DNA of 64,000 bases, taken from NCBI GenBank assembly GCA_019163175.1, contig JAFLKN010000046.1, forward strand, positions 55,368 through 119,367, in the 5' to 3' direction. The DNA is from Prolixibacteraceae bacterium (GTDB lineage: Bacteria > Bacteroidota > Bacteroidia > Bacteroidales > Prolixibacteraceae). The translations under genes were made by a program, and so were the position numbers. This document shows, in pieces, positions 1-9,715 of the stretch; position 1 is the first letter of the stretch; each line of letters begins with the position of its first letter. Below the pieces are notes generated by a model. The model was not told the DNA's origin, ran no database searches, and worked only from the letters and a program-made list of their open reading frames with translations.

Positions 1-2622
1 GAAATAACCTTGACCACACCCTGGATTGGGCAGATTGTGGATAGCTCGTTTTATAAAAATCCGGAGTATGCGAAATTCCGCCAGCCCGGAAATATTCATA
101 TTCCATTTTGGCTGCAGCCGGTAAAATATTACAAAGGCGCCGCATGGTATCAGAAAGAAGTTACCATTCCTGAAGATTGGAACGGCCAGTTTGTGGGTTT
201 GTTTCTCGAACGTTGCCACTGGGAAAGCCGCCTATGGGTCGACGACAAAGAAATGGGCATGCAAAACTCGCTGGGAACTCCACACAAATACGACCTTTCT
301 AAAGTCCTGACTCCCGGCAAACACCGGTTGACACTTTGTGTTGACAATCGCGTGAAAGATTTTGATCCGGGTGTTAATTCGCACAGCATTTCAGACCACA
401 CACAAAGTAACTGGAACGGGGTAGTGGGGCAAATTTACCTCGAGGCGCGTCCGTTGGTGAAGATTCAGAATATTCAGATTTATCCTGATGTTCAGAATAA
501 AAAAATAGCTGTAAAAGTTAAAGTTCAGAACCCGACTGGTAAAGCAACGTCTGCAAAACTGAATCTGGCAGTGATTGAAAATTCAAAGAACGAATCAGCA
601 AATTTTGAACTTAAAGAAGGCGAAAATCTATTGGAAATGAGCCTCGAAATGGGTGCCGATGTGAAACTTTGGAACGAATTTCATCCGGACATTTATTCGC
701 TCGAAGCCAGCCTGAAGGATAAAACTTCAGGATTAACCGATGTTGCCACAACCACTTTTGGGATGCGCGAAATTAAAACTTCAGGCAAACAAATCCTGAT
801 TAACGGCCAGCCAACTTTCCTTCGTGGAACTTTGGAATGTGCCATTTTTCCCAAAACAGGCTACCCGGCAACCGATTTGGAAGAATGGCTTCGGATTTTC
901 AATGTTTGCCGTGCACATGGGTTGAATCATGTTCGTTTCCATTCGTGGTGTCCGCCAAAAGCCGCTTTCGACGCAGCCGACCAATTGGGCTTTTACCTGC
1001 ATGTGGAATGTTCATCATGGGCCAATCAATCAACCTCTTTGGGCGATGGAAAACCGTTTGATGCCTATCTGTATGACGAAAGTCAACGCATGGTGGAAGA
1101 ATACGGAAATCACCCGTCGTTCTGTATGTTGGTGTACGGCAACGAACCGGGCGGTCGAAATCAGCATCAATTTCTCACCGAATTTGTTAATTTCTGGAAA
1201 GAAAAAGATTCACGCTTTATTTATACATCAGGCGCCGGTTGGCCCAATTTGCCTGTCAACGATTTTTTAAGCGACCCAAAACCACGCATTCAATCGTGGG
1301 GCCAAGGTTTGAAAAGCATAATTAATGCCGAGGCACCACGAACCGATTACGACTGGTCGGAGTACAATTCTTCATTGCCGCAGCCAATTGTGAGTCACGA
1401 AATTGGCCAATGGTGTGTTTATCCGAATTTTAAGGAAATTGCCAAATACGATGGTGTTTTGAAAGCCCGCAACTTCGAGATGTTCAGCGAAACGCTAAAA
1501 GATAATGGCATGGCTCAATTAGCCGACAGCTTTTTGCTTGCCTCCGGAAAATTGCAGGCGCTTTGCTACAAAGCCGATATTGAAGCTGCTTTGCGAACCA
1601 AAGATTTTGGCGGATTCCAGTTGCTCGACCTGCACGATTTCCCCGGACAGGGAACCGCTTTGGTTGGTGTGCTCGATCCCTTCTGGGGCGAAAAGGGATA
1701 TGTTTCTCCGGCAGAATATAGTCGTTTCTGTAATTCGACAGTAGCATTGGCTCGTCTGAAAAAGATGATTTTTACCAATAACGAAACTTTCGAAGCCGCT
1801 GTTGAAGTGGCACATTATGGCGATGGACAAATCTCGGCCTGTACTCCCGAATGGAAAGTTACCGACAAAACAGGAAACCTGATCCAATCAGGCAAATTCG
1901 CCCAAACCGATATTCCGTTGGGAAATGGATTCAAATTGGGCGATATACAATTTCCTTTAGCCGACATTAAAACTGCCGAAAAAATGGTGCTCGAAGTTTC
2001 TGTGAACGGATTGAGCAATAGCTGGGATTTTTGGGTGTATCCGGCGATAAAAGAAACAATTTCAGGAGATGAAAACATACGGGTTGTTCAGAAATTGGAT
2101 GCCCAAACAGCACAATTCCTGAATAACGGAGGAACTGTTTTACTGAACCTGAAAAAGGGATCATTACCGAAAGAGATGGGTGGCAATGTGGAAATCGGAT
2201 TCTCAAGCATTTTCTGGAATACTGCATGGACAAAGGGACAAGCGCCACACACACTCGGTGTACTTGTAAATCCTGCCCATCCTGCATTGGCCGATTTTCC
2301 AACCGAATACCACAGCAATTACCAGTGGTGGGATGCCATGAGCCATTCAGGAGCAATAAACTTGACCACTTTTCCTGCAGGCCTGAAACCTATTGTTCGG
2401 GTTGTTGACGACTGGGTGACCAACCGTCCGCTGGCCTTGGTTTTCGAAGCTAAAGTTGGCAAAGGCAAAATCCTGGTTTCAGGAGTCGACCTGACTACGG
2501 ATTTGGACAAACGTCCCGAAGCACAACAACTGCTTTACAGCCTGAAAAAATATACGACTGGCAACAAGTTTGTTCCAAAAGATGAACTAAAAATTGAAAC
2601 ACTTAAAAAACTTATTAACTAA
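1..2622 (+). CDS. Glycoside hydrolase family 2 enzyme (5' end outside window)
   Basis: GH2 exo-glycosidase of the beta-galactosidase/beta-glucuronidase type. The frame is open from base 1 and there is no signal peptide, so the true start lies upstream; the in-frame TTG at 10 is unlikely to be the start. An N-terminal sugar-binding jelly roll is visible (FWLQPVKYYKGAAWY, LFLERCHWES), then an Ig-like domain and a TIM barrel (HVRFHSWCPP). The acid/base Glu is in YGNEPGG (codon 1144-1146) and the probable nucleophile Glu in SHEIGQW (1399-1401). The last 200 or so residues (VGKGKILVSGVDL) resemble the GATase-like accessory domain found behind some bacterial beta-galactosidases. It lies 11 bases before the DUF5107 gene, probably in one operon. 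The exact substrate cannot be read from the sequence. Confidence 0.88.
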   Translation, partial: EITLTTPWIGQIVDSSFYKNPEYAKFRQPGNIHIPFWLQPVKYYKGAAWYQKEVTIPEDWNGQFVGLFLERCHWESRLWVDDKEMGMQNSLGTPHKYDLSKVLTPGKHRLTLCVDNRVKDFDPGVNSHSISDHTQSNWNGVVGQIYLEARPLVKIQNIQIYPDVQNKKIAVKVKVQNPTGKATSAKLNLAVIENSKNESANFELKEGENLLEMSLEMGADVKLWNEFHPDIYSLEASLKDKTSGLTDVATTTFGMREIKTSGKQILINGQPTFLRGTLECAIFPKTGYPATDLEEWLRIFNVCRAHGLNHVRFHSWCPPKAAFDAADQLGFYLHVECSSWANQSTSLGDGKPFDAYLYDESQRMVEEYGNHPSFCMLVYGNEPGGRNQHQFLTEFVNFWKEKDSRFIYTSGAGWPNLPVNDFLSDPKPRIQSWGQGLKSIINAEAPRTDYDWSEYNSSLPQPIVSHEIGQWCVYPNFKEIAKYDGVLKARNFEMFSETLKDNGMAQLADSFLLASGKLQALCYKADIEAALRTKDFGGFQLLDLHDFPGQGTALVGVLDPFWGEKGYVSPAEYSRFCNSTVALARLKKMIFTNNETFEAAVEVAHYGDGQISACTPEWKVTDKTGNLIQSGKFAQTDIPLGNGFKLGDIQFPLADIKTAEKMVLEVSVNGLSNSWDFWVYPAIKETISGDENIRVVQKLDAQTAQFLNNGGTVLLNLKKGSLPKEMGGNVEIGFSSIFWNTAWTKGQAPHTLGVLVNPAHPALADFPTEYHSNYQWWDAMSHSGAINLTTFPAGLKPIVRVVDDWVTNRPLALVFEAKVGKGKILVSGVDLTTDLDKRPEAQQLLYSLKKYTTGNKFVPKDELKIETLKKLIN

Positions 2623-2633
2623 AGTTTTTACCC

Positions 2634-5600
2634 ATGATTAAAATAAATTCTGACTTTCTTAACTCTCCAGCGAGGGTTGAGCAGGGAAAGGCTTGTGCCT
2701 GGAATGAAAAAGTTATCATCCCGACTTATGGAATCGGGAAGCCTGAAAAAAATCCTATATTTCTGGAAAAGAGGGTTTATCAGGGAAGCAGTGGGGTGGT
2801 ATATCCGCATCCGGTGATTGAGAAAATTCTCGACGAAAAAATTGATCAGGAATGGAATGCCGTGTTTATCGAAAACCAATATCTGCTTATCATGATCCTG
2901 CCAGAATTGGGTGGTCGTGTTCAGATGGCTTACGATAAAACCAAACAGCGCCATTTTATTTATTACAATCAGGTAATTAAGCCTGCATTGGTTGGGTTAA
3001 CCGGCCCGTGGATTTCGGGAGGACTCGAATTTAACTGGCCACAGCATCACCGTCCATCAACTTACGATGCAGTTGATCATTGCATTGAGGAAAACGCCGA
3101 TGGAAGTGTAACCGTTTGGTGTAGTGAGGTGGAACGCATGTTCCGTACCCGTGGAATGGCTGGTTTTACCTTGCATCCCGACAAAGCTTACCTCGAAATA
3201 AAAGCAAAACTATATAATCGCACCAACCATCCGCAGACTTTCCTGTGGTGGGCCAATCCTGCCGTAAAAGTGAACGACGATTACCAGTCGGTTTTTCCGC
3301 CTGATGTGAATGCCGTTTTTGATCACGGCAAACGCGATGTTTCGGAGTTTCCAATTGCGAAAGGAACATACTACAAAGTCGATTATTCGCCTGGAACAGA
3401 TATTTCTCGCTATAAAAATATCCCTGTTCCAACTTCGTACATGGCGGTCAATTCGAACTACAATTTTGTTGGAGGTTACGAAAACGACAGCAAAGGCGGT
3501 TTGCTGCATGTGGCCAATCACCATGTGTCGCCCGGCAAGAAACAATGGACTTGGGGACATGGTGATTTTGGCCGTGCCTGGGATCGCAACCTGACCGATG
3601 AAGATGGCCCGTACATTGAACTGATGTGCGGTGTTTATACCGATAATCAACCCGACTTTTCGTGGATCATGCCCGGCGAAGAAAAAGCTTTTAGTCAGTA
3701 TTTTATGCCTTACCGCGATTTGGGTGTGGTGAAAAACGCCACCAAAGAAGCAATGGTTAATCTGGAAGTTGAAAACGGAAAAGCAACACTAAAAGCATAC
3801 ACACTTGCCTCCTATCCTGAAGGAAAAGTTGTTTTAAAAGCTGGCAATTCAATACTTTTAGAAGACACCTTCGATTTTCATCCGGCAACTTCTTATGAAA
3901 AGGTTGTTGATATTCAAAATATTGACCCGAAAGACCTTTCTATTGCCCTATTAACTTCCGGAGATAAAATTCTGGTCGACTGGAAACCAGAATCGGGCGA
4001 ACAAAAACCAATTCCGGAGGCCGCCAAAGCCGCCAAACTTCCAGAAGAAATTGAAAGTAATGAGCAATTATACCTTACAGGACTACATCTGGAACAATAT
4101 CGGCACGCCACTTACGATCCGCGCGATTATTATCTGGAAGCATTAAAGCGTGACCCACAGGACAGTCGTTGCAACAATGCGATGGGTTTATTGCTGTTGC
4201 GTCGCGGGCAGTTCGCCAAAGCTGAAGTGTATTTCAGAAAGGCCATTGAAACGCTGACACAGCGCAATCCGAATCCGATTGATGGTGAGGCGCTGTTTAA
4301 CCTCGGGCTTACTTTGCGTTTTCTGGGCAAAGACGATGAGGCTTTCGATGCCTTTTATAAATCGGTTTGGAACGCCGCATGGATGGACAGTGGCTATTTT
4401 CAGCTTGCACGCCTGGCCGCTAAAAAGCAAAACTGGGACGAAGCGTTGGAACTCATCGATCGTTCACTGATTCGTAATTGGCACAACCACAAAGCCCGTC
4501 AGTTAAAAGTGAGCATTCTTAGGAAACTCGGTAAAATAGCAGATGCAGAAAAGCTGATTGAAGAATCATTAGCTCTGGATAATTTTAACTTCGGAGTATT
4601 ATTCGAAAAATATTTACTTAAACCTGACAGCGTCGCAGACCTGTCAGTGTTAAGACACTTACTCCGAGCCAACATACACACCTACATCGAATTTGCCCTC
4701 GATTTTGCGTTTGCCGGATTGTTTGATGAAGCAATAGAACTGATCAATATTGGCATCGAAGAACAGAAAGATCGTCCGGTTTATCCATTGTCATTGTATT
4801 ATAAAGCCTGGTTCGAGTCTCAAAATGGAGACCAATCGGCTTCAGAAGAAACCTTAAAGGAAGCTGCTAAAACTTGCCCCGATTATTGTTTTCCTAATCA
4901 TGCTGAAGCTGTAGTGGTTCTGGAATGGGCCAAGCAACAAAATCCGACAGATTCAAAAGCACCCTATTATTTGGGTAATTTCTGGTACAATGTTCGTAAA
5001 TACGACGATGCTGTCGCGAATTGGGAATTGTCGGTAAAACTGGACGATTCGTTTCCAACTGTTCACCGCAATCTGTCGCTGGCCTATTTCAATAAACAAA
5101 ACGAAGCTCAAAAAGCATTGGCCGAACTCGAAAAAGCATTTGCACTGGACGAAACCGATTCGCGCATTTTGATGGAATTAGATCAGTTGTACAAACGAAT
5201 GAGTTTTGCACCAGACCTGCGCCTGAAAAATCTGGCGAAATATCCGGAATTGGTTGACAACCGCGATGATTTATACCTCGAACGCGCCACTTTATGCAAT
5301 CAACTTGGACAATTCGAAAAGGCTTTTGAGTTAATTATGGCCCGCCAATTCCACCCGTGGGAAGGTGGCGAAGGTAAAGTAACCGGCCAATATGCATTCA
5401 GTCTGACTGAATTGGCGAAGAAAGCTATTCAGGAAAATGAATATGAATTAGCAATTGATCTACTCGAAAAAGCACAGTTTTATCCGGAAAATTTGGGTGA
5501 AGGAAAATTGACCGGAGCACAGGAAAATGCCATTTTTTATTGGCTCGGAAATGCCTGGTCAGGGTTGGGTGAAAACGAAAAAGCTTGTCAATATTGGGAA

Positions 5601-5903
5601 ATAGCTTCTTCCGGAATAAGTGAACCGGTACCAGCCATTTTTTATAACGACCAACAACCAGATACTATTTTCTATCAGGGATTGGCATTGATAAAATTGG
5701 GTAAAAACGAAGAAGCGAAAGCCCGTTTTAATAAACTGATTGATTTTGGGAATGCACATTTAAATGATGAATTTAAACTCGATTATTTTGCCGTTTCGCT
5801 GCCCGATTTGCAGATATGGGAAGACGATTTGACCAAGAGAAATCGCCAAAATTGTTTGAATTTGATTGGATTGGGTGAGGTAGGTAAAAAGTCGTTAATG
5901 TAG
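2634..5903 (+). CDS. DUF5107 domain protein with C-terminal TPR repeats
   Basis: 1089 residues without an obvious signal peptide. The N-terminal third matches the DUF5107 family as I know it (PELGGRVQMAYDK, GPWISGGLEFNWP, a beta-sandwich resembling galactose-mutarotase folds). From about residue 490 onward it consists of tetratricopeptide-like helical repeats (for example NAMGLLLLRRGQFAKAEVYFRKA, LFNLGLTLRFLGKDDEAF shown in part). This two-part architecture is common beside glycosidase genes in Bacteroidota, and the gene follows the GH2 gene by 11 bases. A role in recognising or processing a carbohydrate is likely, but the activity is unknown. A hairpin terminator follows 58 bases after the stop. 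Confidence 0.8.
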   Translation: MIKINSDFLNSPARVEQGKACAWNEKVIIPTYGIGKPEKNPIFLEKRVYQGSSGVVYPHPVIEKILDEKIDQEWNAVFIENQYLLIMILPELGGRVQMAYDKTKQRHFIYYNQVIKPALVGLTGPWISGGLEFNWPQHHRPSTYDAVDHCIEENADGSVTVWCSEVERMFRTRGMAGFTLHPDKAYLEIKAKLYNRTNHPQTFLWWANPAVKVNDDYQSVFPPDVNAVFDHGKRDVSEFPIAKGTYYKVDYSPGTDISRYKNIPVPTSYMAVNSNYNFVGGYENDSKGGLLHVANHHVSPGKKQWTWGHGDFGRAWDRNLTDEDGPYIELMCGVYTDNQPDFSWIMPGEEKAFSQYFMPYRDLGVVKNATKEAMVNLEVENGKATLKAYTLASYPEGKVVLKAGNSILLEDTFDFHPATSYEKVVDIQNIDPKDLSIALLTSGDKILVDWKPESGEQKPIPEAAKAAKLPEEIESNEQLYLTGLHLEQYRHATYDPRDYYLEALKRDPQDSRCNNAMGLLLLRRGQFAKAEVYFRKAIETLTQRNPNPIDGEALFNLGLTLRFLGKDDEAFDAFYKSVWNAAWMDSGYFQLARLAAKKQNWDEALELIDRSLIRNWHNHKARQLKVSILRKLGKIADAEKLIEESLALDNFNFGVLFEKYLLKPDSVADLSVLRHLLRANIHTYIEFALDFAFAGLFDEAIELINIGIEEQKDRPVYPLSLYYKAWFESQNGDQSASEETLKEAAKTCPDYCFPNHAEAVVVLEWAKQQNPTDSKAPYYLGNFWYNVRKYDDAVANWELSVKLDDSFPTVHRNLSLAYFNKQNEAQKALAELEKAFALDETDSRILMELDQLYKRMSFAPDLRLKNLAKYPELVDNRDDLYLERATLCNQLGQFEKAFELIMARQFHPWEGGEGKVTGQYAFSLTELAKKAIQENEYELAIDLLEKAQFYPENLGEGKLTGAQENAIFYWLGNAWSGLGENEKACQYWEIASSGISEPVPAIFYNDQQPDTIFYQGLALIKLGKNEEAKARFNKLIDFGNAHLNDEFKLDYFAVSLPDLQIWEDDLTKRNRQNCLNLIGLGEVGKKSLM

Positions 5904-5961
5904 ATATTAAACAAAGCTTTCTTACATTCAACTTTGATGAAGTGCAATTAATTGAAATAAG

Positions 5962-5992
5962 AGCCTCTCATTTTGGGAGGCTTTTGTTTTTC
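5962..5992 (+). terminator. Rho-independent terminator after DUF5107 gene
   Basis: Six-base stem agcctc/gaggct (5962-5967 with 5977-5982) and a nine-base loop, followed by ttttgtttttc. It closes the GH2-DUF5107 unit. The rest of the gap to 6195 is AT-rich and I see no gene in it. Confidence 0.7.
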
Positions 5993-6195
5993 TTCAAGGA
6001 TAACATCCGAACGTTGGCATTTGTCGGTTATGTCAGAATCCTTGAATTCTAAGTCCTTTTTATTCAGCAAGTTTTCCAAATAATTGAAAGAATAATTCAA
6101 CCAATATAAATGGTAAACTTTCTCCTTATTAGCCCACCTTTTACCTAAAGACCTTTATTCGATTAAACTTACAGGATCTTTTGCGATTGCGATTT

Positions 6196-7466
6196 TCATA
6201 AAACGTGTTTGTTCAATGGCCGCTCAAAAATATCCTGATATGTTTTTTCAATTTCCAATACTTCATTATTCTGAAGTAAAGTGAATTCTTTTGCCTTTGC
6301 TCTTTTGGATAGTGTTCCATTGTTCTGTTCAAGAAACCTTACTAACATCGAAACCATTTTATCAGGCATTTCAAATCGGTCATCTAAAAATCGTTTAAAC
6401 TCAACGTATTTATATATATAGCTGACTTCTTCCGGAATAATCCGTATGATTGTATCCAGCACACAATCGAATAGAAACTCTGCTTGTTTTGTTGCATCAA
6501 AATAGCGGTAGTAATCAATCGTTTCGTTGAGAACTTCCACATTGTGATCTGGTGTTATTTCCCATTCAATCATTTCAAGAACAGGGTGGGAGTATGCTTC
6601 AAGAACAATTCTGTAATCTTCAATCTTGTCTAAAATTGAGGCAGAGATTGAAAATATTACTCCTTGGTGCGTAATACCTAGTTTTGCTAAAATATGATGA
6701 ATCAGATAACGATGAATTCGACCATTTCCATCGGAGAATGGATGAATAAAAACAAAGCCAAAGGCAATTACTGATGCCGTCAGAACTTGATCGAATTTTT
6801 CTTTGTCCAAAAGATGGTAGGTGTCGATTAATCCGCCAATGAGTTGTTCTAAATCTTGCCATCTGGCTGAAATATGGTCTGGTATTGGTTCTCCTGTGTT
6901 TCTTTCCCGATCTCCAACAAAGCCGCCTTCGGTCCGGCACCCCATCTTTGTAAATCGTTTGCTTTCAATAATAATTTCCTGAAGTCTTAGCAGTTCAACT
7001 TTAGTTAATGGATTTCTTCCAGCTTCACCAATTGCTTTTCCCCAACGTAATGCCCGATTAGTTCCTGGATTTTCCCCTTCAATGGTAAAAGATGCTTTGG
7101 AGTCCTTTAATAATAGGAACGATGCTGCACGTTGCATGACTTCTTTATGGATACTATTAATATAGGTGTTCTTTTGATCCTGAAAATTTGATGCAATAAA
7201 TTCTTCAAGTTTAACGGTTTTAAATATCAGTGGACAAAAATCTGGTGTCCCTGGGAGATTTTGATGATTATGTGACGAGAAGATTTTTTCCCTTCAACAC
7301 AAAATTGAATCTGTTCATCAATAAGAGGTATGAAATTTTTAATCAGCAAATCAGGGATAGACAATATATCACCTGTTAGCCATTCATAGAGAACCCAAAT
7401 TTTTCTGGTGTATTGTCCGGTCGGATCCACCTTTAATAGATTCTGTGTTTCGCTAGGTTCAAGAGT
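6196..7466 (-). pseudogene. Fic family protein (AMPylase-like), frameshifted and 5' truncated
   Basis: The main open part (7137 down to 6196, 313 codons) carries the Fic catalytic motif HPFSDGNGRIHR and, upstream, the SFTIEGEN segment that fits the class II inhibitory helix motif (S/T)xxxE(G/N). The same frame stays open without an ATG up to 7293 and encodes HNHQNLPGTPDFCPL, which belongs to the N-terminal part of long Fic proteins. The preceding piece (ETQNLLKVDPTG, IWVLYEWLTG, SSRH) is in another frame. Joining RH to NHQNL at 7270-7274 needs one extra base, consistent with a 1-nt deletion. The upstream frame hits TAA at 7467-7469, so the remainder of the N-terminus is missing next to the neighbouring gene. 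A truncated product from ATG 7137 would keep the active site and remains possible. Confidence 0.8.
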
Positions 7467-7479
7467 TTATAAATGTGAT

Positions 7480-8355
7480 TTATAAGATCGAAAGCAATCT
7501 CTTGTACTTTCTGTAGTGAAAAATTGAAAGTAAGATGTAGGTTATTGAAAAATTAATGAATGATATAAACAAGGCTAGAATGAAGATTCCAATCATTGTA
7601 CCCAAAAACCGACTAAGATTCAGGATATAGCTAGTAATATTAAATCCCAGAAGTAAAGTTATTAAATTGATTACCATGAAAATAAATAGAATTGTAAATA
7701 AGCCGGTCCACATGCTTTTCAAATCAGGTGGACTGAGTTGCATGTGAGAGGATATGCAAAAGGATAGGTAGATAAATATCCAAAAAGAAAGATTTCCAAG
7801 ATTTTCTATCGCAAAAATGCTTACAGTAAGATTTATCCCGAATGTTAATACACCTTTCATACTTATCATCAGGTCGAAAACATCAGTGCCCGTAAGATTC
7901 GTATGCGAAATCATCGCAGATACTTCCCGATAATTCGGTAAGCAATAATACATCAGAGCATATAGAACAAATGAACCGAACAAAATTGGTCCGGAACCAA
8001 TGAAAAAAAAGCCAATTCGCTGATATAGGCTTTCCGGATTATAAGAATGATTTACATAGCCCAGAGTCCCGTCATTGCTATTGGGATTGTACAAGCTAAT
8101 TCCAATAATTCGATGTCCAAAAAGCACACAAAAAATAGCATGTCCTATTTCATGCACGGGAGTTCCAATCCATCCAGTTAAATAAATATCTAATTTTCCA
8201 TGTTCAGAATTTGTAAATGCATTTCTGGTTGAACGTGAGATAAAGTACAGCAACAACCCAAATAGTAGGATAAAACCAAAGATTGCAAAAAACTGATACA
8301 GTGTTGCAACAATAACCTGACCCATAAAATCCGGAATAGAACTTAGAAATATCAT
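7480..8355 (-). CDS. M50-like membrane zinc metallopeptidase
   Basis: 291-residue polytopic membrane protein. A zinc-binding HEIGH motif (H68, E69, H72) sits just before a hydrophobic segment, and FFIGSGPILFG at about residues 116-127 resembles the conserved G-P motif of site-2-protease (M50) relatives. Six or so membrane segments are visible. Intramembrane proteolysis is inferred from the family; no PDZ domain or obvious substrate is present. Its 3' end directly abuts the truncated Fic gene on the same strand, so the junction near 7467-7480 may be a deletion endpoint. Confidence 0.65.
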   Translation of the reverse strand: MIFLSSIPDFMGQVIVATLYQFFAIFGFILLFGLLLYFISRSTRNAFTNSEHGKLDIYLTGWIGTPVHEIGHAIFCVLFGHRIIGISLYNPNSNDGTLGYVNHSYNPESLYQRIGFFFIGSGPILFGSFVLYALMYYCLPNYREVSAMISHTNLTGTDVFDLMISMKGVLTFGINLTVSIFAIENLGNLSFWIFIYLSFCISSHMQLSPPDLKSMWTGLFTILFIFMVINLITLLLGFNITSYILNLSRFLGTMIGIFILALFISFINFSITYILLSIFHYRKYKRLLSIL

Positions 8356-8794
8356 GAGTTTGACATTTTATGCGATTAAAGTGTTGGATTTTGGAAGTAA
8401 TGACATTCTATTTGATGTTGAATTTGGTTTTAAAGTTAAGTAAATCTATTAATAAGCTAGAATACTATGTGTGCCTGACTTGATTTCTTTCCGTCCAAAT
8501 TATAAAAAACTTTTCCTGTAAAATTCCTCTTTATTCTGATTAATCCATGAACATTCCTTCTTTCCTTCTGTTTTTGAGCCGAAATATCTTTCCTTTAGAG
8601 CTTGATTTTGATTGATCTTCAAAAAATATATTTGATTTAAAGTTGCATTTGTTACTAGTTTTAAAGCATATAATGCTATATATGTAGTCATTTGAATGTT
8701 TAAATAGATTAATTACCTTAACCAACTTTATTATTCGGATAGATTTTCAAATTTTGCATGAAATAATTATCAAATAAATAAAGACTACAACACT
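8356..8794. other. 439-bp AT-rich intergenic region, no gene recognised
   Basis: Separates the leftward peptidase gene from the rightward FNR-like regulator, so it should hold both promoters. Short frames here (up to about 63 codons) have no recognisable sequence or good start. I find no clear TTTG/TAnnTTTG pair, tRNA or strong hairpin. Confidence 0.5.
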
Positions 8795-9526
8795 ATGATT
8801 ATGGAGCCAAGGAGAATAGAGGAAGCGTGCGTAAAGTGCAAGGATCGTTGTTGTTCACGTTGTTTTGATGATGGAGAAGAAAGCATATTTAATTGCCTTA
8901 CTACAGAGGAGTTGGAACTGCTTGTTAAAGAAAAAAGACATGTTCATTTTAATGCTGGCGAGACCATTTTAAAACAAAATACCTCTGCAAGTCATGTGGT
9001 TTGCATTAAACGAGGACTTGCTAAAATTATTGCAGAAGGTGAAGGTGACAAAAAATTGATTTTAAGATTAGTCGCTACTCATTCAATACTAACAGGGGGC
9101 GGTATCTTTATTGAAGAAATCAGGCACTTTACAGTTCAGGCTGTTACTGAGGTGGAATGTTGTTTTATTGATTCGGAAAAGATTTATGAACTTGTTTCTA
9201 AAAATAGCCAGTTTGCATTTGAACTACTGAAGCTTAACAACAAGCAAAACATACAGATGCTTAATAATCTGGTCGGAATTACTCAGAAATACATGCCTGG
9301 TCGTGTAGCTGATTTGTTGCTTTATCTGAAAAATGAAATATTTCTCTGCAATCCATTTGATACACGCCTATCTCGTCAGGAATTAGCCGATATGACTGGA
9401 ATGACAATGGAGAGTTTTATACGCATTCTAAAGGAACTAAAAACGTCGGGAATAATATCCGTTGATGGAAGCCAGATTCATATACTTGATGAAGATGCGC
9501 TTTCTTTAATAAGTAGAAAAGGATAA
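8795..9526 (+). CDS. FNR-like Crp family transcription regulator with cysteine cluster
   Basis: 243 residues: N-terminal cysteine cluster, cyclic-nucleotide-binding-type beta barrel (about 35-130), dimerisation helix, and winged HTH (about 190-232). Cysteines at 12, 15, 19, 20, 23 and 34, plus C122/C123. From memory of E. coli FNR, whose [4Fe-4S] ligands are C20, C23, C29 and C122, C123 here aligns with C122 (QAVTEVECC against QALETSMVC). In the recognition helix (TMESFIRIL), E206 and R210 match the two FNR/CRP residues that read the GA core of the half site; the FNR Ser is Ile here. It is followed by a perfect FNR-type box and a cluster of multihaem cytochromes, so an oxygen- or redox-responsive regulator of these genes is likely. 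The second ATG at 8801 is an alternative start. Confidence 0.85.
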   Translation: MIMEPRRIEEACVKCKDRCCSRCFDDGEESIFNCLTTEELELLVKEKRHVHFNAGETILKQNTSASHVVCIKRGLAKIIAEGEGDKKLILRLVATHSILTGGGIFIEEIRHFTVQAVTEVECCFIDSEKIYELVSKNSQFAFELLKLNNKQNIQMLNNLVGITQKYMPGRVADLLLYLKNEIFLCNPFDTRLSRQELADMTGMTMESFIRILKELKTSGIISVDGSQIHILDEDALSLISRKG

Positions 9527-9547
9527 GTTTTTTTTTGCACTTCTCGG

Positions 9548-9561
9548 TTGATAAATATCAA
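9548..9561 (+). promoter_or_regulatory. FNR-type operator, perfect palindrome
   Basis: TTGAT-AAAT-ATCAA matches the E. coli FNR consensus TTGAT-N4-ATCAA at all ten defined positions. It lies 22 bases after the regulator stop and 155 bases before the hexahaem lipoprotein start. Two related boxes with the same AAAT centre occur at 14418 and 18840. The remainder of the gap to 9715 shows no other clear element. Confidence 0.75.
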
Positions 9562-9715
9562 TTTTAGTAATGCCTTTAATCAGGCTGATAGCTTCTAAAC
9601 ATCAATAGATAGAGTCTTTCTAAGTCAGTTAAGCTTCCTATTTTAGCCAAGTATAAAAACGTTCGCGATAAACGCGGCGTAAAGGAAATAATAGTAATCT
9701 TAACATACTTATTCT

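Noticed and set aside
8500..8725. Short minus-strand frames in the 439-bp gap
   Set aside because: About 60 codons each, AT-driven, overlapping one another, no conserved motif.
9660..9674. CGTT-N7-AACG inverted repeat upstream of the hexahaem gene
   Set aside because: Four-base arms are too short to separate from chance, and it matches no known operator.
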